From the NCBI GenBank assembly GCA_034211175.1, contig JAXHUH010000013.1, positions 1 to 8,001 of the forward strand: DNA of 8,001 nt, written 5' to 3'. This DNA comes from JAXHUH01 sp034211175 (GTDB lineage Bacteria; Actinomycetota; Acidimicrobiia; Acidimicrobiales; CAIXPF01). The position numbers and the translations under genes were made by a program. Positions 1 to 6,130 of the stretch are shown here, one piece after another. Under the pieces are notes generated by a model. It saw only the letters and a list, made by a program, of their open reading frames with translations. It did not search any database and had not been told where the DNA came from. The stretch's first letter is position 1. Every line of letters starts with the position of its first letter.

Positions 1-111
1 CGCCCCGGCTGCGGGTCAGCGCCGGGTCCGTGCTGCTCGAGCAGGGTCGCGACGTCGGTGGCATCTACGTGATCCTCGACGGGCAGGTCCGGCTGATCCG
101 CAGCCGGGGCG
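1..111. repeat. Inverted repeat (20-bp arms) flanking a 71-bp segment
   Basis: Bases 1-20 read CGCCCCGGCTGCGGGTCAGC. The reverse complement of 92-111 is the same except A for G at the fifteenth base, so 19 of 20 match. Similarity continues inward imperfectly with a small gap (CCGGGTCC against CCGGACC). Arm 1 may extend left beyond the window. Both arms are protein-coding in the same relative register: each gives PRLR-V/I-S. The inner segment (21-91) encodes the core of a cNMP domain. The layout fits an inverted or invertible segment, but an assembly artefact at a contig end would look the same. Confidence 0.7.
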
Positions 112-302
112 GGTGCCCGAGCGCCCGGTCGAGCGCGGCGACGAAGCGCTGCTCGAGCTCGCCCTCGTCGAGCTTGGGGGCGAGCAGGACGTGCCGGTCG
201 CCGTTCGCGCCGCCGTCGGTGGCGCTGTCGTTCGCATCAGGGCCGTTCGTGGGGTCGTCGTGGCGCTGCGCCGGGGCGTGGCGGCGCTCGGCGAGGCGCT
301 GA
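3..302 (+). pseudogene. Displaced fragment of a cyclic-nucleotide-binding (CRP/cNMP-type) domain
   Basis: The frame from base 3 reads PRLRVSAGS, VLLEQGRD, VGGIYVILDG, QVRLIRS up to about base 104. This is the start of a cNMP-binding beta roll: an aGxxLxxqG turn followed by YVILDGxVRL. The rest of the domain (glycine-rich loop, phosphate-binding cassette, final helices) is missing. After base 107 the frame reads low-complexity Ser/Arg/Ala until a TGA at 300-302, and that stretch is only the complement of the response regulator gene. No start codon is visible to the left. The fragment lies between two inverted repeat arms (1-20, 92-111). When 1-111 is reversed it joins the minus-strand regulator in frame. 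I therefore read it as a piece of that gene in flipped orientation rather than an independent gene. The domain assignment is fairly firm; its status as a broken piece is inference. Confidence 0.55.
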
Positions 303-778
303 CGGGCCCGGGCCCGGTCGTCCTCGCCGATCAGGTCGCCGTACGCGTCGAGGCCGGTCGGGTCGTGCTCGGTGTAGAAGGTGGCGAGCTGGGCGCGCAG
401 CTGGTCGGCCAGCGCGGCCGGCGACCACGGCCGGGTCAGCATGCCGTGCACGGCACCACCGGTGAGGGCGGCGTCGACGTCGGTCAACGACGCCCCCGAC
501 GTCACGAGGACGAGGCGGCTGGCGCACAGCACCGGGTCGCCCTGCATGGCCAGTGCCACGTCGGCGCCGCTCATCGCCCCCAGCGTTCGCTCCACGAACA
601 CGACGGGGACGACGGCGCCGTCGGCGACGAGGCGCCGCGCCAGCTCCAGTCCCTCGGCGCCTGAGCCGGCCGAGACGATGTCGGCGCCTCCCGCGACCAG
701 CGGGGCCAGGCCGGCGACGAGTGCGTCCCGCACCGCGGCGTCGCCCTCGACGACGAGGATGCGGGCGGACGGGGTCAC
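65..778 (-). CDS. Degenerate response regulator receiver protein, probably truncated from a receiver-cNMP fusion
   Basis: A GTG start overlaps the symporter stop (GTGA, 775-778), which argues for translational coupling; no Shine-Dalgarno is visible. Of 237 residues, about 6-135 form a CheY-like receiver: VVEGDAAVRD at the first strand, GSGAEGLELA, an LVTSG switch strand and LTRPWSP near the end. Two key residues are changed. The phospho-acceptor Asp is Glu63 (in FVERTLGAMSG) and the conserved Lys is Arg116. Phosphorylation is therefore unlikely, and Glu may mimic the active state. Residues 151-197 are a charged, low-complexity linker, followed by a helix-like LDEGELEQRFVAALDRALG. The last residues, after PRLRIS (about 229), read antisense through the cNMP fragment to a TAG. 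Flipping 1-111 would replace this tail with a cNMP domain in frame. The receiver assignment is firm; its partner and output are unknown. Coupling suggests it serves the transporter upstream. Confidence 0.8.
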   Translation of the reverse strand: MTPSARILVVEGDAAVRDALVAGLAPLVAGGADIVSAGSGAEGLELARRLVADGAVVPVVFVERTLGAMSGADVALAMQGDPVLCASRLVLVTSGASLTDVDAALTGGAVHGMLTRPWSPAALADQLRAQLATFYTEHDPTGLDAYGDLIGEDDRARARQRLAERRHAPAQRHDDPTNGPDANDSATDGGANGDRHVLLAPKLDEGELEQRFVAALDRALGHPPRLRISRTCPSRIT

Positions 779-2163
779 GGCAACAGCCCGAGCGCGTCCC
801 ACAGCGGCGGGGCGACGAAGATGACGAGCAGCGACCCGACCGCTCCGACGACGAGGCCGACGGCGGCGAGGTCGCGCGTCTCGACCATGCCGGTGGCGTA
901 GGCGACGGCGTTGGGCGGCGTGCTGACCGGCAGGGCCATGGCCAGCGAGCACGCCACGGCGATCACGACGCCGGCGAAGGCGGGCTCGAGGTCGACGGCG
1001 CCGGACACCGCGAGGGTGACCCCGATCGGGATGAGCAGGTTGGCGGTCGCCGAGTTGGAGATCACCGTGCTCATCGCCAGCGCGAACACGACCAGCCCGG
1101 CGACGAGCGCCATCTGCGGCAACGCCGACCAGTCGACGAGATCGACGAGCCACGTGTCGAGCCCGGTCTCGGCGACGCCGGCGCCGAGGGCGATGCCGCC
1201 GCCGACGAGCCACAGCACGTGCCAGTTGAGGCGGCGCAGGTCGTCGACGGTGAACACGCCGGTCGAGAGGAGCACCACGACGGGCACGAACCCGACGATG
1301 GTCGACGGGATGCCGTGGAGCGGCTCGCTGAGCCACAGCGCCACCGTGGCGGCGAACGTGGCGTAGAGGATCACCGCGGGACGCGAGCGGTCGAACGCAC
1401 CGCCGATGTGGAGGTCGACGCCCTCGGCCTGCGCCGGGTAGCGGCGGACGACGACGACCCAGGTGATGCCGAGCACGACGAGCACGATCGGCACCGCGAG
1501 CAGCATCCACTGGAGGAAGTCGATGCGGATGCCCTCGTCGGCGAGCTGGCCGAGGGCGATGGCGTTGGGCGGCGTGCCGACGGGGGTGCCGAGACCGCCG
1601 ATGTTGGCGGCCACGGGGATCGACAGCGCCAGGGCCCGCCGCAGCGGGTCGGCGGCGTCGAGCGTGGCGGCGACCGGGACCACGACCGCCATCATCGCCG
1701 CCGTGGTCGCCGTGTTCGACATGAACATCGACAGCAGCGCCGTGATCAGCATGAGGCCGCCGATCAAGGCCGCGGGCGAGCGGGAGAACGGTCGGAGCAT
1801 GACCCCGGCGAGGTTGCGGTCCAGCCGGAACTTGGCGGCGGCGTCGGCGAGGAAGAACCCCCCGAGGAACAACATCAGCACCGGGTGGGCGAGCGCGGCG
1901 TAGAACGACGAGAACGGCGGCGCCTCGTAGCCGTCGGACAGCGGGAGCAGCGCCTCGTCGGACACGAGGACGATCTCGGCGAAGATGATCAGCACGGCGG
2001 TGGCGAACAACGGCACCGCTTCGGTGACCCAGAGCACCACGGCGGCCCCGAAGATGGCCAGCATGCGCTGGCCCTCGGGGCTGAGGTCGTCGATGTCGAG
2101 GGCGAGCGCAAGCACCATCCAGGCGATGGCCGCGCCCACGCCGACCAGGCGGCGGGTGCTCAT
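775..2163 (-). CDS. DASS/SLC13-family sodium:dicarboxylate or sulfate symporter
   Basis: This 462-residue inner-membrane protein has the length and two-fold repeat of the divalent anion:Na+ symporter family (VcINDY/SdcS type). The repeated substrate and sodium motifs are intact. The first half has SNTAT at 149-153 and GTPPN at 196-200, within the signature NIGGLGTPVGTPPN. The second half has SNSAT at 369-373 and STPPN at 414-418. Hydrophobic segments are dense throughout (for example about 8-24, 34-66, 130-165, 221-240, 263-278, 286-300, 350-368, 395-413, 432-452). The ATG at 2161-2163 has no clear ribosome binding site, so initiation may be leaderless or weak. The family moves C4-dicarboxylates, citrate, sulfate or similar anions with Na+. 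The substrate cannot be read from the sequence. The gene overlaps the downstream response regulator by four bases. The 176-base gap upstream suggests its own promoter. Confidence 0.93.
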   Translation of the reverse strand: MSTRRLVGVGAAIAWMVLALALDIDDLSPEGQRMLAIFGAAVVLWVTEAVPLFATAVLIIFAEIVLVSDEALLPLSDGYEAPPFSSFYAALAHPVLMLFLGGFFLADAAAKFRLDRNLAGVMLRPFSRSPAALIGGLMLITALLSMFMSNTATTAAMMAVVVPVAATLDAADPLRRALALSIPVAANIGGLGTPVGTPPNAIALGQLADEGIRIDFLQWMLLAVPIVLVVLGITWVVVVRRYPAQAEGVDLHIGGAFDRSRPAVILYATFAATVALWLSEPLHGIPSTIVGFVPVVVLLSTGVFTVDDLRRLNWHVLWLVGGGIALGAGVAETGLDTWLVDLVDWSALPQMALVAGLVVFALAMSTVISNSATANLLIPIGVTLAVSGAVDLEPAFAGVVIAVACSLAMALPVSTPPNAVAYATGMVETRDLAAVGLVVGAVGSLLVIFVAPPLWDALGLLP

Positions 2164-2339
2164 CTCGGGCGTGCTGCGGAAGGACTTGGGGGGAGGTCCG
2201 GCACGTTTGCGGATGGTACCGGCGGACCCCGACCACGCCCGATCCGTAGGGGCCCATTGGGCCCTGTGTCACGTCATTCGCCGAGATGGTCCCGTCGACC
2301 CGCCGCCGAACGACGATCGACGGTGACCGGGGGCACTGC
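2164..2339 (-). promoter_or_regulatory. Upstream region of the symporter gene, with a GGGCCC palindrome pair
   Basis: This is a 176-base non-coding gap between the oxidoreductase stop and the symporter start. It holds GGGCCC-ATT-GGGCCC at 2250-2264, a symmetric element able to form a hairpin or bind a dimeric regulator. A TACCAT hexamer on the minus strand (2213-2218) is about 50 bases before the ATG and could be a -10 box; I see no good -35. The arrangement suggests a promoter with an operator-like site just upstream of it. This is inference from symmetry and position only. Confidence 0.4.
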
Positions 2340-3257
2340 TCAGAGCCCGGCGACCAGCGCCGAGACCTCGGCGAGCAGAGCGATCGAGTCGAGGATCGCG
2401 GGCTCCGGTGCCGGGATGTGGCGCACGATGACGTCGGTGAACCCGAGGGCTGCGTACGGGGCGATCCCCGCGGCGACGGTGGCCGGGCTGCCGATGAGCA
2501 GGGCGCTGGGGTCGAAGCCGCGATAGCCGCCACCGACGACCGGTTCGGTCAGCCGCTGCGCCTCCTCGTCGGTCGCTGCGACGAACACGTCGCGACGCAA
2601 CGGGATCCGCGCCGGTTCCCGCCCGGCGTCCGCGCAGGCGTCGGTGTAGGTCGCCAGCTGACGCTCGGCGACGTCGATGGTCAGGCTCGGCGCCCCGTAC
2701 CAGGCGTCGCCGAGGCGGGCCGCCCGCGCGATGCCGACGCGGGACGCGGCCCCGATCCACCACTCGACGGGCCGGGACGGGACCGGGGCGATGCGGGCGC
2801 CCTCGATGCCGAGGGTCGGTTCGCTCACCTCGGCGCCGGCGAGGAGCGCCTTCACGAGCGGGATCCGCAGCTCGGTGTCCGCGCCCCGACGGCGTTCGTC
2901 GGTGCCCATCGCCCTCGACGCCGACCCGGCCCCGATCCCGGTCTGGACGACGAACGTGGCGCCGCAGAACGAGGCGAGCGTGCCGATCTGCTCGGCCATC
3001 AGCACCGGGTGCCACAGCGGCACGAGGAACAGGCAGCCGGCGGTCCGGTCGGGCCACTCGGCGAGCAGCCGGCCCAGCGTCGGCGTGTTCTGCCAGTAGG
3101 CGCCGGGGCCGGTCGAGTGGTGGTCGCCGAGGGTGAGGGAGTCGAGCCCCGCGTCGTGCGACGCCCGGGCCCGGCCGACCAGCGTCGCCGCCCCGCCGGC
3201 GGGGTCTCCCGCCGGGAGCGACGACGTCAGGGACGTACCGATGCGCACGCCGGGCAC
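2340..3257 (-). CDS. LLM-class (luciferase-like) flavin/F420-dependent oxidoreductase
   Basis: The 305-residue protein matches the single-domain TIM-barrel luciferase-like family in length and landmarks. It has an N-terminal beta strand (VRIGTSL), TLGDHHS at about 42-48, and LVPLWHPVLMAEQIGTLASF at 78-97, the family's hP-x-AEQ helix. It also has VVQTGIGAG around 103-111 and WWIGAASRVGIARAARLGDAWY at 166-187, the cofactor-phosphate region of many F420-dependent members. These enzymes transfer hydride or oxygen using reduced F420 or FMN; the substrate cannot be inferred. Start: GTG at 3257 is the longest form, and a second GTG six bases from the family's usual first strand (3248) is possible. 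Ribosome binding is weak (GGGG). It lies 45 bases downstream of the single-domain response regulator with a GC-rich hairpin between. Co-transcription is possible but not shown. Confidence 0.88.
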   Translation of the reverse strand: MPGVRIGTSLTSSLPAGDPAGGAATLVGRARASHDAGLDSLTLGDHHSTGPGAYWQNTPTLGRLLAEWPDRTAGCLFLVPLWHPVLMAEQIGTLASFCGATFVVQTGIGAGSASRAMGTDERRRGADTELRIPLVKALLAGAEVSEPTLGIEGARIAPVPSRPVEWWIGAASRVGIARAARLGDAWYGAPSLTIDVAERQLATYTDACADAGREPARIPLRRDVFVAATDEEAQRLTEPVVGGGYRGFDPSALLIGSPATVAAGIAPYAALGFTDVIVRHIPAPEPAILDSIALLAEVSALVAGL

Positions 3258-3272
3258 GTTAACCCCGACGTT

Positions 3273-3289
3273 GCCCGGGCGTCCCGGGC
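3273..3289 (-). terminator. GC-rich hairpin between the response regulator and the oxidoreductase
   Basis: GCCCGGG, CGT, CCCGGGC forms a perfect 7-bp stem with a 3-base loop in the 45-base gap. It sits 15 bases before the GTG of the oxidoreductase. There is no following T-tract on the minus strand (AACGTCGGGGTTAAC follows), so it is not a classical intrinsic terminator. It could be a weak terminator, an attenuator, or a structure hiding the start of the next gene. Confidence 0.3.
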
Positions 3290-3302
3290 GAGCGCCGCCG
3301 GG

Positions 3303-3731
3303 TCAGGGCCGATCGTCGGGCAGCGTGACCGTGGCGGACCAGTAGGAGATGAGCGTGCCGACCGCGTCGCAGAGCTCGCCGAAGCCGGCGGGCTTGACCA
3401 GGAAGCCGGACGCGCCGGCTGTGTAGCACTCGGCGATCAGCGACGGGTCGGCCAGGCCGCTCATCACGACGACGGGGGTCCACGGCATGCCGGAGCGGCC
3501 GATGACCCGTTCGATCACGTCCACGGCGGAGGCATCGGGGAGGCGGGCGTCGGTCACGACGAGGAGCGGCGGCGCCGCGCCCGGGTCGAACGACTCGTAC
3601 ATCGCGGACGCGGTGGCGAACCGCACGACACGGACGTCCGTCGCCACCCGGTTCGCCGCCTCGGCGAACATCTCGGCGTCGTCGGCGCTGTCCTCGAGCA
3701 ACACGACCTCGCGGCTGCGCGGGCCGGTCAC
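3303..3731 (-). CDS. Single-domain response regulator (Rcp1-like receiver)
   Basis: I prefer the GTG at 3731 because AGGGA lies 7 bases before it; a GTG at 3785 would add 18 Arg/Pro-rich residues. The 142-residue product is one CheY-like receiver with every key residue present: acidic pair Glu13-Asp14 (LLEDSADD), phospho-acceptor Asp61 (VVTDARLPDASA), Ser91 (VVMSG) and Lys113 (FLVKPAGF). The spacing and the C-terminal ISYW...VTLP resemble the Rcp1 group, which receives phosphate from phytochrome-type or other histidine kinases and has no DNA-binding output. It probably works as a diffusible phosphorelay or protein-interaction module. No histidine kinase is in the window, so its partner lies elsewhere. 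It sits upstream of the oxidoreductase, and its own upstream gap is unusually AT-rich for this sequence. Confidence 0.88.
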   Translation of the reverse strand: MTGPRSREVVLLEDSADDAEMFAEAANRVATDVRVVRFATASAMYESFDPGAAPPLLVVTDARLPDASAVDVIERVIGRSGMPWTPVVVMSGLADPSLIAECYTAGASGFLVKPAGFGELCDAVGTLISYWSATVTLPDDRP

Positions 3732-3923
3732 ACCGGTGTCCCTGTCGGGGACGACACCGCGGCGCCGAGGTCGTTCGGGTCGCACGCCGGGGTGGCGGTG
3801 CGTCCATGTGCAGCCACGGCATGAACATAGATCATGGCGATCACCTCATGTGGCTGCGAGGCTACCTATCGTAGTATCTGGGGGCAGTTGCTCACACGCA
3901 GTGGTCGATTCCCACGGTCGTGC
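3732..3923 (-). promoter_or_regulatory. Candidate promoter/operator region of the Rcp1-like regulator
   Basis: Bases about 3820-3880 are clearly richer in A/T than anything else in the window. The minus strand carries TACGAT at 3868-3873, a possible -10 box; the -35 is poor. An 8-bp inverted repeat (GCAGCCAC at 3810-3817, GTGGCTGC at 3850-3857) lies between it and the gene, around a GATC-ATGGC-GATC core (3831-3843). This could be an operator or a leader hairpin. No convincing gene is present here; a 17-codon plus-strand reading frame at 3821-3874 has no ribosome binding site. Confidence 0.35.
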
Positions 3924-3940
3924 TCACGCAGCGGTGGCCG
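3889..3940. repeat. Short imperfect direct repeat at the acyltransferase 3' end
   Basis: TGCTCACACGCAGTGGTCG (3889-3907) and TGCTCACGCAGCGGTGGCCG (3921-3940) are near copies about 32 bases apart. The right copy spans the acyltransferase stop codon and last codons. It may mark a small local duplication, or may be chance in GC-rich sequence. Confidence 0.3.
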
Positions 3941-4643
3941 GCCCCGTGCCATCGTCCGCCACGACCCGCGCCCGCTCGAACACCTCCGACAGCGAGACCG
4001 CGAGCTCGTCGGTGAGCCGGGCCAGCTCCACCCGGTCGAGCCGACCGGTCGGCCGATGGACCGACGCCGGGATGAGCTCGCCGACGACGATCGCGACCTT
4101 GGCCCGCCGTGGGAACCGCGCGCCCGAGGGCATCGCCGCCTCGGTCCCGGCGATGCCGACCGGCACGATCGGCGCCCCGCAGCGCATCGACAGCCAGGCG
4201 GCTCCCTCGAACAGCGGGTGGAGCTCGGAACCGCGCTGGCGGGTGCCCTCGGGGAACACCAGCAGCGGTTCGCCGGCGTCGAGCACCTCGCGTGACGCCT
4301 TCAGGGCCTCCCGGTCGGCGACGCCGCGCTCGACCGGGAACGCACCGAGCGCCGCGCAGAGCCAGCCGACGAGCCGGTTGTCGAACAACGAGGACTTGCC
4401 GAGCGCCCGGAGGCGGCGCTTGCGGAGGACCGCCCCGACGAGGGGCGGGTCGAGGACCGACCGGTGCACCGGGGCGACGATGAGCGGCCCGTCGAGCTGC
4501 AGCCGCTCCTCGCCCTCGACCACCACGCGCAGCCAGGGGAAGGCGATGCCACGGAGCAGGATCCGGGCGATGCGGTGGACGACGAGCGACGAGCGCGCCC
4601 GGCCGACCTCGAGCGCCCACGTCCGCCGCTGCTTCGCGTCCAT
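3924..4643 (-). CDS. 1-acyl-sn-glycerol-3-phosphate acyltransferase family protein (PlsC type)
   Basis: The 239-residue protein carries the acyltransferase blocks in order. VHRSVLD has His60 and Asp65 of the catalytic HX4D. KSSLFDN is at 83-89. FPEGTR at 130-135 is the glycerol-phosphate binding block. APIVPVGIAGTE at 157-168 is block IV. An N-terminal hydrophobic stretch (about 28-42) may sit at the membrane surface. The reaction is acyl transfer from acyl-CoA or acyl-ACP to lysophosphatidate in phospholipid synthesis, at the cytoplasmic face of the membrane. Substrate relatives such as other lyso-lipids cannot be excluded. I chose ATG 4643 because homology starts there. The frame stays open to 4907 but that part is Ser/Arg-rich, unlike the family, and overlaps the divergent gene. 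There is no clear Shine-Dalgarno. The gene diverges from the DUF445 gene across 82 bases. Confidence 0.9.
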   Translation of the reverse strand: MDAKQRRTWALEVGRARSSLVVHRIARILLRGIAFPWLRVVVEGEERLQLDGPLIVAPVHRSVLDPPLVGAVLRKRRLRALGKSSLFDNRLVGWLCAALGAFPVERGVADREALKASREVLDAGEPLLVFPEGTRQRGSELHPLFEGAAWLSMRCGAPIVPVGIAGTEAAMPSGARFPRRAKVAIVVGELIPASVHRPTGRLDRVELARLTDELAVSLSEVFERARVVADDGTGPATAA

Positions 4644-4725
4644 CGCAGCATGAGACCACACTCGCCGTCGGCGCCTCACGTCGGGGGTACGTGTCAACGG
4701 GCCCGCGGCGTGGCAGCGTGAACCG
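4644..4725. promoter_or_regulatory. Shared divergent promoter region (acyltransferase / DUF445 gene)
   Basis: The two genes start 82 bases apart on opposite strands, so their promoters must lie here or overlap the genes. A perfect TTGACA -35 box is on the minus strand at 4692-4697, 49 bases before the acyltransferase ATG. No AT-rich -10 follows at normal spacing, so it is only a hint. Neither start has a clear ribosome binding site. Confidence 0.35.
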
Positions 4726-6051
4726 GTGACGACCCCCCGAGACCCGTCGCTCGACGACACCGCGTCTCCCGACACCACGGCATCGACCCGCACGGGATCG
4801 CCCGGCTCCACCTCGCCGGACGACGCGGAGAAGCTGCGGCGGCTCCGCCGCACCAAGGCGATGGCAACCGGCCTGCTCGTCGTCGCCGCGCTCGTCGTCG
4901 CGGTCATGGTGCCCGGTGGGGACGAGGGCTGGCGGGGCTACGTCATCGCCGGTGCCGAGGCGGCCATGGTCGGCGCCCTGGCCGACTGGTTCGCGGTCAC
5001 CGCCCTGTTCCGCCACCCGCTCGGCATCCCGATCCCCCACACCGCCATCGTCCAGCGGCGCAAGGACGACATCGGGCGCGGCCTGGGCACGTTCGTCGAG
5101 AGCAACTTCCTGACCCGGGAGCTCGTCACCGACCGGCTCACCGCGGCCCGCCCGGCCGAGCGCCTGGCGACGTGGCTCGTCACCCCGGGACACGCCCAGA
5201 TCGTCGGCCGCCAGGTCGGGGCCGCGGCCCGGGGGCTCACCGGGGTGCTCGAGGACCCGTCGATCGGGTCGAACCTCGAGCGGGTGGCGACCGAACGGCT
5301 GCGGCGGGTGCAGGTCGCGCCGCTCGTCGGTCGGGCGATGCGCACTGCGATCGAGAGCGGCCACCACACCGAGGTCGTCAGCTCGGCGATCCGGGAGCTG
5401 TCCCGCACGCTCGACGCCTCGGAGGAGGAGCTGCGCCACCACGTGTGGACCCAGTCGCCGAAGTGGGTGCCCAAGGGTGTCGACAACGCCGTGTTCGACC
5501 GGGCGTTCGACACCGTGCAGTCGCTCCTGCGGACCATCGCCGCCGACCCCGATCACGAGATCCGCCAACACCTCGACGCGCGCCTGGCCACCTGGTCGGA
5601 CGAGCTGCGCACCTCGCCGGAGCTGATCAGCCAGGTGCAGGCGGCCATGGGTCGGATCCTCGACCTGCCCGAGGTCCGGTCACGGCTGGCGTCGCTCGGC
5701 GAGCGCCTGGTCGAGGACCTGCTCGACTCGGCGGCAGAGCCGGACGGCGAGCTGAGGGGCCGCATCGAGGACGCCGCGCTGCGGCTCGGTGAGCGCCTGT
5801 CGTCCGACCCGGAGCTGGCGGCCAAGGTCGACGGCTGGATCGCCGACGCGGTCGGCTACGTGGCCGAGCAGATGAAGGGCGAGGTCGGCTCTCTGATCTC
5901 GTCGACGGTCGAGCGGTGGGACGCCACCGAGACCGGCCAGCGCATCGAGCTGCAGGTCGGACGGGACCTCCAGTTCATCCGCATCAACGGCACCGTGGTC
6001 GGCGCCCTCGCCGGCACCGTCATCCACGCCCTCGTCCAACTCGCCACCTGA
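4726..6051 (+). CDS. DUF445 family membrane protein
   Basis: The 441-residue protein starts with GTG. After a disordered Ser/Thr/Asp/Pro-rich tail (1-32) and a basic patch (RRLRRTK), a membrane segment spans about 46-63. The DUF445 signature follows: GAEAAMVGALADWFAVTALF, then RHPLGIPIPHTAIVQRRKDDIGRGLGTFV, near residues 76-123. A long helical region (about 125-415) rich in Arg, Glu and Leu follows, and a second hydrophobic helix closes the chain (about 422-438). This membrane-long helix-membrane plan and the length are typical of the family, whose members include the YjiN/YheB proteins. The molecular role of the family is not established, so I give none. The gene diverges from the acyltransferase and converges on the polymerase gene. 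Confidence 0.9.
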   Translation: MTTPRDPSLDDTASPDTTASTRTGSPGSTSPDDAEKLRRLRRTKAMATGLLVVAALVVAVMVPGGDEGWRGYVIAGAEAAMVGALADWFAVTALFRHPLGIPIPHTAIVQRRKDDIGRGLGTFVESNFLTRELVTDRLTAARPAERLATWLVTPGHAQIVGRQVGAAARGLTGVLEDPSIGSNLERVATERLRRVQVAPLVGRAMRTAIESGHHTEVVSSAIRELSRTLDASEEELRHHVWTQSPKWVPKGVDNAVFDRAFDTVQSLLRTIAADPDHEIRQHLDARLATWSDELRTSPELISQVQAAMGRILDLPEVRSRLASLGERLVEDLLDSAAEPDGELRGRIEDAALRLGERLSSDPELAAKVDGWIADAVGYVAEQMKGEVGSLISSTVERWDATETGQRIELQVGRDLQFIRINGTVVGALAGTVIHALVQLAT

Positions 6052-6074
6052 CCCCCCTCCCCTCCCCCCAACCC
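6052..6074 (-). other. G-quadruplex-type G tract on the minus strand, convergent intergenic region
   Basis: The plus strand has four C runs (6, 4, 6 and 3 bases at 6052-6057, 6059-6062, 6064-6069, 6072-6074) separated by T, T and AA. On the minus strand these are four G runs with one- or two-base loops, which meets the usual G-quadruplex rule. The tract begins directly after the DUF445 stop codon. It would be in RNA reading out of the polymerase gene. Folding is inference. Confidence 0.5.
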
Positions 6075-6077
6075 GAA

Positions 6078-6120
6078 CTGGGTTCCACCACCGGCGCGAC
6101 CCGCCAGCCCAGGAACCCAG
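6078..6120. terminator. Inverted repeat between convergent genes, possible bidirectional terminator
   Basis: CTGGGTTCC (6078-6086) and GGAACCCAG (6112-6120) are perfect 9-base complements around a 25-base GC-rich loop. They sit in the 79-base gap between two convergent stop codons, where a two-way terminator is expected. There is no T-tract on either side, so an operator or chance cannot be excluded. Confidence 0.4.
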
Positions 6121-6130
6121 AACCGACAGG

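Noticed and set aside
65..2533. A single open frame of about 820 codons on the minus strand across the symporter and regulator
   Set aside because: Only its last 237 codons (the regulator) look like protein. The rest is His/Arg/Pro-rich out-of-frame reading of the symporter gene, which has clear membrane motifs in another frame.
553..3824. Long plus-strand open frames (about 660 and 510 codons) opposite the symporter and oxidoreductase genes
   Set aside because: Composition is Asp/Arg/Gly/His-rich with no motifs. They are shadows caused by very high GC content.
3821..3874. A 17-codon plus-strand reading frame in the AT-rich gap
   Set aside because: No ribosome binding site, a rare ATA codon and no visible promoter; too short to support.
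4644..4907. N-terminal extension of the acyltransferase to 4907
   Set aside because: The extra 88 residues are Ser/Arg-rich, match no acyltransferase feature and would overlap the divergent DUF445 gene. Homology begins at ATG 4643.
3892..5571. A 559-codon minus-strand frame running through the acyltransferase and under the DUF445 gene
   Set aside because: Repetitive charged composition, opposite or out of frame with two well-supported genes.
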